DNA of 11,275 nt, taken from the NCBI GenBank assembly GCA_027343785.1, contig DAHWKF010000019.1, positions 1 to 11,275 on the forward strand, read 5' to 3'. The notes under the pieces are model-generated. The model made no database searches and was not told where the DNA came from. It was given only the letters and a program-made list of their open reading frames with translations. The position numbers and the translations under genes were made by a program. This DNA is from Leptospirillum sp. (lineage in GTDB: Bacteria; Nitrospirota; Leptospirillia; Leptospirillales; Leptospirillaceae). Positions 1 to 4,885 of this stretch are shown here, one piece after another (the first letter of the stretch is position 1; each line of letters starts with the position of its first letter).

Positions 1-405
1 ATCGGGGTCATTCCCGGCCATATCCTTCTCAGGTCAAACTTTACCGCGACGTCCATGATCGGATTTATCGCTCTCGGCGGGATCATGGTGCGAAATTCCA
101 TCCTCCTGGTGGACTTTCTTCATGTCAAACGGTCGGAAGGCGTTCCCGTCCACCAGGCGATCCTGGAGACGGGTGCCGTTCGCACGCGTCCGATCATTTT
201 GACCGCCCTCGCGCTGGTCGTCGGCTCCTTCGTCATTCTGGACGACCCGATTTTCCGGGGCATGGCCATTTCGCTCCTGTCCGGCTCGATCGTTTCGACA
301 TTGTTGACCTTGTTTGTCGTTCCGCTCCTGATCGAGCGCATCGAAGGTCCGTCCTGGAACCGGAAGTCCGGTGGAACGGAAGAGGCCTCTTTGGAGGTAT
401 CATGA
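1..405 (+). CDS. RND efflux permease, C-terminal fragment (5' end outside window)
   Basis: The reading frame is open from base 1 and encodes the last 134 residues of an AcrB/HAE1-type resistance-nodulation-division permease, an inner-membrane proton-driven exporter that works with a periplasmic adaptor and an outer-membrane channel. The run around residues 15-38 (TATSMIGFIALGGIMVRNS, then ILLVDF) and the following cytoplasmic segment with GAVRTRPIILTALA are typical of the family's C-terminal transmembrane half. About three membrane helices are visible (roughly residues 17-40, 60-80 and 84-110), ending in a short hydrophilic tail. The substrate cannot be told from this part; heavy-metal and drug exporters both fit. 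The stop overlaps a tiny reading frame (ATGA at 402-405), and the YgaP-like gene follows closely, suggesting one transcript. Family assignment is firm; the specificity is unknown. Confidence 0.93.
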   Translation: MGVIPGHILLRSNFTATSMIGFIALGGIMVRNSILLVDFLHVKRSEGVPVHQAILETGAVRTRPIILTALALVVGSFVILDDPIFRGMAISLLSGSIVSTLLTLFVVPLLIERIEGPSWNRKSGGTEEASLEVS

Positions 406-443
406 AACCATCACCTTTCAGTCAAGGAGAAAAGACATCATGA
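402..443 (+). CDS. possible 13-residue coupling or leader ORF
   Basis: A 13-codon frame (MKPSPFSQGEKTS) starts in an ATGA overlap with the efflux pump stop and ends in another ATGA overlap with the start of the YgaP-like gene. A GGAGG at 393-397 lies four bases upstream of its ATG. It has no recognisable product. It could be a translational coupling bridge between the two flanking genes or chance. Confidence is low because a frame this short carries no coding statistics. Confidence 0.25.
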   Translation: MKPSPFSQGEKTS

Positions 444-655
444 GTATCGAACGTATGGTCCGCGGATTTGCTGGAACCTTCATTCTGGTCAGCCTTCTTC
501 TGGCCCACTACGAATCCCCGAACTGGCTGTGGCTCACCGCCTTTGTGGGGGCGAACCTCCTTCAGTCGTCGCTGACCCGCTGGTGCCTGCTCGAGCGGAT
601 CTTGCGCCGGGTCCTGAAAAACCGGCCGACCGAAGGTTCCTGCAAAACCGCCTGA
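440..655 (+). CDS. YgaP-like (DUF2892) small inner-membrane protein
   Basis: This 71-residue protein resembles the DUF2892/YgaP transmembrane family. The pattern is a short charged N-terminus, a hydrophobic hairpin of two helices (about residues 6-23 and 28-45), and the motif TAFVGANLLQSSLTRWCLLERIL. In relatives that last part usually reads NLLQSAFTGFCP followed by a Glu-Lys-Ile-Leu-like segment, so the Cys is kept but the usual Gly-Phe before it and the Pro after it are not. Some relatives are fused to a rhodanese domain, which is absent here. I chose the ATG at 440 because AAGGAGA at 424-430 sits nine bases upstream; longer versions start inside the efflux gene without such a site. Its position behind an RND permease is a recurrent arrangement in my recollection of the family, but its role is unknown. 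Confidence 0.8.
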   Translation: MSIERMVRGFAGTFILVSLLLAHYESPNWLWLTAFVGANLLQSSLTRWCLLERILRRVLKNRPTEGSCKTA

Positions 656-690
656 GGAGAGTCCGTGAAACATGCCGCGGGAGGTGGAGG

Positions 691-1695
691 ATGAAGAGAC
701 TTGTGGTGGCGCGGGTGGGTCCTCTCGGTCCTGATTCCCTCAGGATGGAGGAGGTTGCCGTCCCGGAACCCGGACATGGCGAAGTCCTGGTCCGGGTGGA
801 AGCCTGCGGGGTATGCCGTACCGATCTCCATGTCGTGGAGGGCGACCTTCCCGAATGTCGGATCGGGATTGTGCCCGGCCATGAGGTTGTGGGGCGGATC
901 GTGTCCTTGGGGAGTGGTGTCCCGGGATTGCGGACGGGACAGCGCGTCGGCGTGGCGTGGTTGTACCGGGCCTGTGGCCATTGCCGGTATTGTCTGAGGG
1001 GCGATGAAAACCTCTGCCTTTCCCCCCGATTTACCGGGTACCACCAACCGGGTGGATACGCCGAGTATGCGGTGGCTGCCGCCGATTTTGTCTATCCGCT
1101 TCCGGACGGTATCCCGGCCGAAAAGCTCTCGCCGCTTTTGTGTGCCGGCATCATCGGATATCGGGCCTTCTCCCGACTGGAGCTTCCCCGGGGCGCCCAT
1201 CTGGGAATTTATGGCTTTGGAGCGTCCGCTCATCTTGTTCTCCAGATGGCAAAGGATCGCGGCATGCGGGTATCGGTCGGAAGCCGCGGTCCGCGGCATC
1301 AGGATTTTGCCCGCAGAATGGGTGCCGACTGGGTGGGGGGACCCGCTGAGACCCCGGCGGATTATTTTGACGGGGCCATTCTTTTCGCCCCGGCCGGAGA
1401 GCTGGTGCCTCCCGTCCTGTCGCGGCTCGATCGGGGGGGGCGCCTTCTGATCGCCGGAATCCACCTTTCGGACATCCCGTCACTGGAGTACGAATCGCTG
1501 TTGTTTTATGAAAAATCGATGGGTTCGGTCACGGCGAATACCCGGGATGACGGCCGTAAGCTTCTCGCCTGGGCGGAGAGTGGCGCCATTGTTCCCCGTA
1601 CGACGGTTTACCCGCTGGAAGAGGCGATCAAGGCCCTGAGGGACCTGAAGGAAGATCGCATTGAAGGGGCGGCGGTCCTGAGGGTGGAGGGATGA
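691..1695 (+). CDS. zinc-dependent alcohol dehydrogenase (MDR superfamily)
   Basis: This 334-residue protein is a medium-chain zinc alcohol dehydrogenase, expected to oxidise alcohols or reduce aldehydes with NAD(P) in the cytoplasm. The catalytic zinc ligands are visible as Cys42 (CGVCRTDLH), His64-Glu65 (GHE) and Cys151 (LLCAG). The structural zinc is bound by Cys95, Cys98, Cys101 and Cys109. The Rossmann nucleotide-binding turn is GFGASA at residues 175-180. That turn and the overall length match the Zn-ADH subfamily I know as adh_fam_2 (TIGR02822), rather than horse-liver-type enzymes. The start at 691 follows GGGAGGT at 679-685; the longer frame from 529 runs through the upstream gene and is rejected. 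It begins 35 bases after the YgaP-like gene, so it may share the efflux transcript. The substrate is unknown. Confidence 0.93.
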   Translation: MKRLVVARVGPLGPDSLRMEEVAVPEPGHGEVLVRVEACGVCRTDLHVVEGDLPECRIGIVPGHEVVGRIVSLGSGVPGLRTGQRVGVAWLYRACGHCRYCLRGDENLCLSPRFTGYHQPGGYAEYAVAAADFVYPLPDGIPAEKLSPLLCAGIIGYRAFSRLELPRGAHLGIYGFGASAHLVLQMAKDRGMRVSVGSRGPRHQDFARRMGADWVGGPAETPADYFDGAILFAPAGELVPPVLSRLDRGGRLLIAGIHLSDIPSLEYESLLFYEKSMGSVTANTRDDGRKLLAWAESGAIVPRTTVYPLEEAIKALRDLKEDRIEGAAVLRVEG

Positions 1696-1702
1696 ACGGA
1701 AA

Positions 1703-1733
1703 ACGGACGTTCTTCCGTCGGAAAAACGTCCGT
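1703..1733. terminator. hairpin between convergent genes, likely bidirectional terminator
   Basis: Nine paired bases (ACGGACGTT with AACGTCCGT) enclose a single C/A mismatch and a further four-pair stem TTCC/GGAA with a three-base loop. It lies between the stops of the convergent dehydrogenase and secreted-protein genes. The flanking T runs are poor: only TTT on the minus strand and none on the plus strand. Intrinsic termination is therefore plausible but not certain. Confidence 0.65.
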
Positions 1734-1744
1734 CATCGATATTC

Positions 1745-2092
1745 TTACTGAACGTTGACCGTGACCTGGCTCTTGGGTCCCAGAAGATGGTGGTGGCGCG
1801 TGGCAGCCTTGACGGTGATCACGTGCTTTCCTTTGGGGATGTCCATCCGGACAGGGTTCGCATGTGTCGGCTTGTAGAGAGTCCCGTCCACATAGACATG
1901 CACATGGTTGGCCCGTGGACCCTTGTGGTAAATATATTTGAGCATGAAGGGATCGTGGACGACCGCCCCGCTTTTCGGTGAGACGATCTTGACGGAAGTC
2001 TTTTCGGCGGACCACGCGGTACCGGTGCCCGCGACCGCCATGAAAGCCAAAGACAGTCCAGCCATCAGCACGCCCACTTGTCGCATTCTCAT
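1745..2092 (-). CDS. small secreted His-rich protein, function unknown
   Basis: The 115-residue product starts with a clear Sec signal peptide: MRMRQ, a hydrophobic stretch at residues 7-22, and a likely cleavage between residues 26 and 29 (TAWSA then EK). The mature part is about 87 residues and predicted to be mostly beta, with alternating strands such as SVKIVSPKSG, NHVHVYVDG and KHVITVKAA. This pattern suggests a small Ig-like sandwich, but I do not recognise the family. It contains nine His (46, 56, 63, 65, 77, 90, 100-102), including His-Val-His and a His triplet, so periplasmic metal binding is a reasonable guess. The start at 2092 is preferred over an upstream ATG at 2218 because AGGAGG (minus strand, 2103-2098) lies five bases before it and the signal peptide begins there. 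It is transcribed toward the dehydrogenase. Confidence 0.8.
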   Translation of the reverse strand: MRMRQVGVLMAGLSLAFMAVAGTGTAWSAEKTSVKIVSPKSGAVVHDPFMLKYIYHKGPRANHVHVYVDGTLYKPTHANPVRMDIPKGKHVITVKAATRHHHLLGPKSQVTVNVQ

Positions 2093-2145
2093 CGGACCCT
2101 CCTTCAACAAAACATTGATTGCCATTGCCAGATGGCGGGGAACGA

Positions 2146-2172
2146 TTGCCTGGACCGTATCAGGACAGGCAA
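2146..2172. repeat. inverted repeat in the leader of the secreted-protein gene
   Basis: TTGCCTG at 2146-2152 and CAGGCAA at 2166-2172 form perfect 7-base inverted arms around a 13-base spacer. The element lies between the predicted promoter and the start of the minus-strand secreted-protein gene, so it could act as an RNA hairpin or an operator in its leader. No function can be assigned. Confidence 0.4.
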
Positions 2173-2229
2173 AAAGGATTCTCCGGTGACCCCGGTTCCT
2201 GTCCCCTGCCGTTCTCATGAACGAATATC

Positions 2230-2235
2230 ATTATA
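2230..2235 (-). promoter_or_regulatory. extended -10 promoter for the secreted-protein gene
   Basis: Read on the minus strand, the sequence is TGG followed by a perfect TATAAT, which matches the extended -10 form TGnTATAAT of the housekeeping sigma factor. No good -35 box is seen at the normal distance, which extended -10 promoters can tolerate. Transcription would start near 2223 and give a leader of about 130 bases before the ATG at 2092. Confidence 0.6.
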
Positions 2236-2250
2236 CCACTTCCACTTCAA

Positions 2251-2261
2251 GGAACGGTTCC
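2251..2261. promoter_or_regulatory. palindrome, candidate operator
   Basis: GGAACGGTTCC is a perfect 5-1-5 inverted repeat. Its centre is about 33 bases upstream of the transcription start predicted for the minus-strand secreted-protein gene, exactly where a -35 box or a regulator site would lie. The regulator is unknown, and an 11-base palindrome can also occur by chance. Confidence 0.35.
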
Positions 2262-2301
2262 ATCATGCAGCATTCTTTCAGCCGTTGTCGAGCGTCCGGT
2301 T

Positions 2302-2331
2302 TTTTCCTGTCTGTTTTCCTGTGTTTTCCTG
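2302..2331 (+). repeat. three short direct repeats of TTTTCCTG
   Basis: TTTTCCTG occurs at 2302-2309, 2314-2321 and 2324-2331, with start-to-start distances of 12 and 10 bases. A related TTCCTGT sits at 2196-2202. The last copy runs into TCCTG-AA-CAGGA (2327-2338), a short inverted repeat. The block is unusually T-rich for this sequence and lies in the divergent intergenic region. It may be a protein-binding array, but it is too short and irregular to classify. Confidence 0.4.
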
Positions 2332-2433
2332 AACAGGACGGTCTGGAACATTCTTGAGGCAAAAGGAAAGGGTCGGGTGTATGATTTCAGGGAAGGCGCG
2401 GTATGTTGGGTGCCCCAATCGAAGGAGGTGGAG

Positions 2434-2664
2434 ATGGGAAGTCCTTACGAGGAGCTGAAAGAAGCGCTGGAGAATATCGAACACGATCTCGAGACGGAAC
2501 GGTTCGTTCCGGAAGCCAGGTGGCTGCATCTGGAACGGGAAATCGAAAACAGGACGTCAGGAGGGGGTATTTCCGGGGAGGAGTCTCTGGATTTGAAGCA
2601 GCTCCTCGACGAACTCAGGCTTGAGCACGACCTCCGGATGAACCCTGGAACATTGGGGAGCTGA
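2434..2664 (+). CDS. small acidic helical protein, unknown function
   Basis: This 76-residue protein is not recognised. It is very rich in Glu, Leu and Arg, with no signal peptide and no membrane segment. It appears as two helical stretches (about residues 4-40 and 48-66) joined by a Gly-rich turn (SGGGISGEE). A helical hairpin or short coiled coil is likely. The start at 2434 follows AAGGAGG at 2422-2428 with five bases between, which is better than a GTG at 2377 with no clear site. It ends only four bases before the FlgO-like lipoprotein gene, so the two are probably co-translated. A cytoplasmic partner or regulator of that pair is possible but is inference. Confidence 0.7.
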   Translation: MGSPYEELKEALENIEHDLETERFVPEARWLHLEREIENRTSGGGISGEESLDLKQLLDELRLEHDLRMNPGTLGS

Positions 2665-2668
2665 ACAG

Positions 2669-3265
2669 ATGGAAACACCGAAGAGAATCATCCCGGCAGG
2701 AGGGATTCTTCTGGCGGGAATCCTTGTTTTTCTTCCGGGCTGCCAGTCGACCCCCGCCATTCCGTATGTTCCCCCAAAGGAGACGGGTGTGGTCCTTCCG
2801 GCGCCTCCGGCCCAGACGATCGACGACCTGACCGACCGGATGGGAAAAAAACTCGAAGCCATCCTGGACCATAGCTCCGGAGGGGAAGTTGGGCTGTATG
2901 TGGCGGTCGTCAAGTATACGGACTCGGGGGGTGTCGCCCATGCCTTCGGACGGATACTGGCTCAGAAACTGGGAGAAAGGCTGTCGAACACCGGGCGCTA
3001 CCATGTGATCGACCCCGGACGGATCCATCAGGCGATGCGGCAGGAGGCGATCAACCAGGGCATCCTGGATACGCAGACCGTTATCCGGGCGGGCCGAAAG
3101 GCGGGAGCGGACCGGATCGTCCTGGGAAACTATACCGACCTGGGTCCCCAGATCGAACTGACCACCCGCGTCATCCGGGTTTCGGACGGATTCATCCTCG
3201 GCCAGTTTTCCGAGGCCGCGGACCGGGGGCCGGCGATCATGAACCTGATTCACGTGGGGCCATAA
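2669..3265 (+). CDS. FlgO-like outer-membrane lipoprotein
   Basis: The 198-residue product has a lipoprotein signal peptide ending in the lipobox LPGC with the acylated Cys at 25. Gln follows the Cys, so there is no Asp inner-membrane retention signal and outer-membrane sorting is expected. A Pro-rich linker (about 29-48) leads to a domain that resembles the FlgO/CsgG-type fold. Characteristic are the repeated alpha-beta pattern, the segment LAQKLGERLSNTGRYHVIDPGRIHQAM (98-123), and AGADRIVLGNYTDLG (145-159) followed by strands ending in VIRVSDGFILGQF. FlgO proteins are flagellar outer-membrane lipoproteins, but no flagellar gene is seen here, so that role should not be transferred. A GGGGAG at 2655-2660 serves the ATG. 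The SPFH-type gene follows 30 bases downstream and probably acts with it at the envelope. Confidence 0.75.
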   Translation: METPKRIIPAGGILLAGILVFLPGCQSTPAIPYVPPKETGVVLPAPPAQTIDDLTDRMGKKLEAILDHSSGGEVGLYVAVVKYTDSGGVAHAFGRILAQKLGERLSNTGRYHVIDPGRIHQAMRQEAINQGILDTQTVIRAGRKAGADRIVLGNYTDLGPQIELTTRVIRVSDGFILGQFSEAADRGPAIMNLIHVGP

Positions 3266-3295
3266 CGGCCGCTGAAAGAGATGAAGGAGACCACA

Positions 3296-4156
3296 ATGTT
3301 GAAGGGTGCCAGTCGTTTGCAATGGGGGAGGGAAGGGACGAAAGGAGAGAGGTTCTTTGGCCGATGGCCGGAAAGAGTCCTTCTCCTTTTGTTTCTCTCG
3401 TGGCTGCCGGGATGCATCGTTTCGATCAACCCCGGGCAGGCCGGCGTTTTCTGGGACATATCGCACGGCACGGACACCGCCCAGGTTTATCGGGAGGGCG
3501 TCCAGGTCATCGCTCCCTGGAACCGGATGTATATCTATGATCTCCGGACCCAGGAATCCCGCATTCACCTGCACGTCCTGTCGATCAACGGATTGCCCAT
3601 CGGGATGGACTCTTCCGTCATCTACCGGGTGGGCGCGGCGACCTTGCCGACGTTGCAGGAGACCGTGGGGCCCGATTACTATCATGTGCTGATCGCCCCC
3701 TATGTCCGCAGCGAGGCCCGGAAGATCGTCGGACGGTACACACCGTCACAGATCTATTCGAACCAGCGGGAGCTGATCGAAAAAGAGATCCTCAAGAACC
3801 TGCGGGAGAAGCTGCGCCCTTATCCCATCGAAGTGACCGGATTTCTGATCAGAAACGTCCGTTTGCCGGAGGTGATCCGGGTGGCGATCGAGCGGAAGCT
3901 GACCGAAGAGCAGAACTACCAGCGGATGGAATATGTCCTTGACGTGGCCCGGAAGGAAGCCCAGAAACGGCGGATCGAGGCGCAGGGGATCCAGGCGTTC
4001 CAGAAGATCGTCCAGAGCAACCTTACGCGGGAATATCTGATCTGGAAGGGAATACGGGCGACGGAACGGATCGCCAAGAGTCCCAACACCAAGGTGATCA
4101 TCATCGGGGGCGGAAAGAACGGTCTTCCGGTCATCCTGAACGCCGGTTCGAAGTGA
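3296..4156 (+). CDS. SPFH/prohibitin-domain protein with a lipoprotein signal
   Basis: This 286-residue protein has a 25-residue basic N-terminus, a hydrophobic stretch (about 27-38) and a lipobox LPGC with Cys40, followed by Ile. What follows looks like an SPFH/prohibitin domain. The early strand INPGQAGVFWD, the turn REGVQVIAPWNRMYIYDLRTQ, a segment resembling VTGFLIRNVRLPEVIRVAIERKL (180-202), and a charged helical stretch EEQNYQRMEYVLDVARKEAQKRRIEAQG (204-231) mirror the family. The end (TKVIIIGGGKNGLPVILN) resembles the hydrophobic tail segment of prohibitins. SPFH proteins assemble into large membrane rings that organise membrane proteins or proteases. A lipid-anchored version would face the periplasm, unusual for the family. 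The start at 3296 is preferred over ATG 3281 because AAGGAG (3284-3289) lies six bases before it. A plain membrane helix rather than lipidation is the alternative. Confidence 0.82.
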   Translation: MLKGASRLQWGREGTKGERFFGRWPERVLLLLFLSWLPGCIVSINPGQAGVFWDISHGTDTAQVYREGVQVIAPWNRMYIYDLRTQESRIHLHVLSINGLPIGMDSSVIYRVGAATLPTLQETVGPDYYHVLIAPYVRSEARKIVGRYTPSQIYSNQRELIEKEILKNLREKLRPYPIEVTGFLIRNVRLPEVIRVAIERKLTEEQNYQRMEYVLDVARKEAQKRRIEAQGIQAFQKIVQSNLTREYLIWKGIRATERIAKSPNTKVIIIGGGKNGLPVILNAGSK

Positions 4157-4217
4157 ACGGCATCATCTGTTTTTTCCGGGATGTCGAAAAGACAAAAGAC
4201 AATGAAAGGAGAGAGAT

Positions 4218-4694
4218 GTGGCTGAAGAATTGAAAGAGGGAGACATGGCGCCGGATTTTAACCTGGAAGTCGAGGGGTATTCCCGTTCCCCCGTCCGGTT
4301 GTCGGATTTCAGGGGGAAAAAGGTCGTCCTCTATTTTTACCCGAAGGACGACACGCCGGGGTGCACCCTGGAGGCCTGTGACTTTCGGGATCGGCTCCCG
4401 GATTTGTCCGGCAAGGGCGTCGTTGTCATGGGGATTTCAAAGGATACGGTGGAAAGCCATGCGAAATTCCGGAAAAAATATGACCTGACCTTTCCCCTTC
4501 TGGCGGATACGGACGGGTCCGTCTCCGCATCCTACGGGGTGATCAAGGAAAAGAACATGTATGGCCGGAAAACGGTCGGAATTGAAAGAACCACCTTCCT
4601 GATCGACGAGAAGGGTGTTATCCGGAAGGTGTACCCGAAGGTCAAGGTCGAAGGCCATGTCGAAAAAATCGGGGAGGACCTCGCCCGGCTCTGA
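4218..4694 (+). CDS. bcp: peroxiredoxin, Bcp/PrxQ type
   Basis: This 158-residue protein is a full-length BCP-type thiol peroxidase, reducing hydrogen peroxide and organic peroxides with electrons from thioredoxin. The peroxidatic Cys49 lies in DDTPGCTLEACDFRD and the resolving Cys54 is five residues later, as in two-cysteine PrxQ enzymes. The region YFYPKDD before it, and GISKDTVESHAKFRKKYDLTFPLLAD after it, are standard for the family. Translation starts at a GTG with AAAGGAG (4205-4211) six bases upstream. An ATG at 4216 overlaps it out of frame and would stop after five codons. A strong terminator follows, so it is a separate unit from the proteasome operon. Its neighbourhood suggests a stress-defence setting but nothing more. 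Confidence 0.95.
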   Translation: MAEELKEGDMAPDFNLEVEGYSRSPVRLSDFRGKKVVLYFYPKDDTPGCTLEACDFRDRLPDLSGKGVVVMGISKDTVESHAKFRKKYDLTFPLLADTDGSVSASYGVIKEKNMYGRKTVGIERTTFLIDEKGVIRKVYPKVKVEGHVEKIGEDLARL

Positions 4695-4730
4695 ACCGGG
4701 AAAGGTCCAGCCTCCCCAGAATGGCTTGTG

Positions 4731-4768
4731 GAGGGCCAGGAATCGCCATTTCTGGCCCTCTTTTGTTT
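4731..4768 (+). terminator. intrinsic terminator after bcp
   Basis: A 13-pair stem (GAGGGCCAGGAAT with ATTTCTGGCCCTC, one G-T pair) closes a CGCC loop and is followed at once by TTTTGTTT. This is a textbook intrinsic terminator ending the peroxiredoxin transcript just before the proteasome promoter. Confidence 0.92.
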
Positions 4769-4795
4769 GACCGTCTCCGGGAGGGGTGTTATACT
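4767..4795 (+). promoter_or_regulatory. housekeeping-type promoter of the proteasome operon
   Basis: TTGACC at 4767-4772 and TATACT at 4790-4795 are separated by an ideal 17 bases. A TG one base before the -10 adds an extended -10 element. Transcription should start at about 4801-4802. It overlaps the T tail of the upstream terminator. Every feature fits a strong sigma-70-like promoter and would yield a leader of about 84 bases before mpa. Confidence 0.78.
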
Positions 4796-4800
4796 CGACT

Positions 4801-4884
4801 ATGACAGGGCGTCCGGGGCTTATCGGTCAGACCGGCCCCGTCGCCAAAGTGTCAGAACCGCGATCTTTCGGGAGGGTCAAGTGA
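4801..4884 (+). CDS. possible 27-residue leader ORF upstream of mpa
   Basis: An ATG at 4801 lies at or within a base of the predicted transcription start and opens a 27-codon frame that stops at 4882-4884, one base before the mpa ATG. If transcription begins at 4801 the frame would be leaderless. It contains the leader hairpin inside it and would place ribosomes directly at the mpa start. The peptide (MTGRPGLIGQTGPVAKVSEP and seven more residues) resembles nothing. It may be chance. Confidence 0.3.
   Translation: MTGRPGLIGQTGPVAKVSEPRSFGRVK
4814..4840 (+). promoter_or_regulatory. hairpin in the 5' leader of the proteasome operon
   Basis: CGGGGC (4814-4819) pairs with GCCCCG (4835-4840), and inside it CGGT (4824-4827) pairs with ACCG (4831-4834) around a CAG loop, leaving a TTAT bulge on the 5' side. 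The ten G-C-rich pairs should fold stably near the 5' end of the transcript. No T run follows, so it is not a terminator. A role in mRNA stability or translation is possible. Confidence 0.5.
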
Positions 4885-4885
4885 T

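Larger units (their letters stand above)
2093..2433. other. divergent intergenic control region
   Basis: These 341 bases separate the minus-strand secreted-protein gene from the plus-strand lipoprotein group. They hold the minus-strand ribosome site, the inverted repeat, the extended -10, the palindrome and the TTTTCCTG repeats listed separately. For the plus strand a TATGAT at 2380-2385 could be a -10 element, but the best -35-like TTGAGG (2354-2359) is 20 bases upstream, which is too far. I therefore do not call a plus-strand promoter with confidence. Reading frames across this region lack ribosome sites and resemble nothing. Confidence 0.6.

Noticed and set aside
562..1464. 300-codon minus-strand frame
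   Set aside because: It is antisense to the zinc alcohol dehydrogenase, in which all zinc ligands are visible.
2093..2218. Longer N-terminus for the secreted protein from an ATG at 2218 (minus strand)
   Set aside because: It would bury the signal peptide behind 42 unrelated residues and ignores the AGGAGG before 2092.
2302..2331. Possible CRISPR-like repeat block
   Set aside because: The repeats are only 8 bases long with 2-4 base gaps; there are no spacers of normal size and no cas genes.
3281..3295. ATG at 3281 as start of the SPFH-type gene
   Set aside because: The AAGGAG ribosome site lies inside this extension and is well spaced for the ATG at 3296.
2615..3685. 356-codon minus-strand frame across the two lipoprotein genes
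   Set aside because: It overlaps two plus-strand genes with clear signal peptides and ribosome sites, and its product has no recognisable features.
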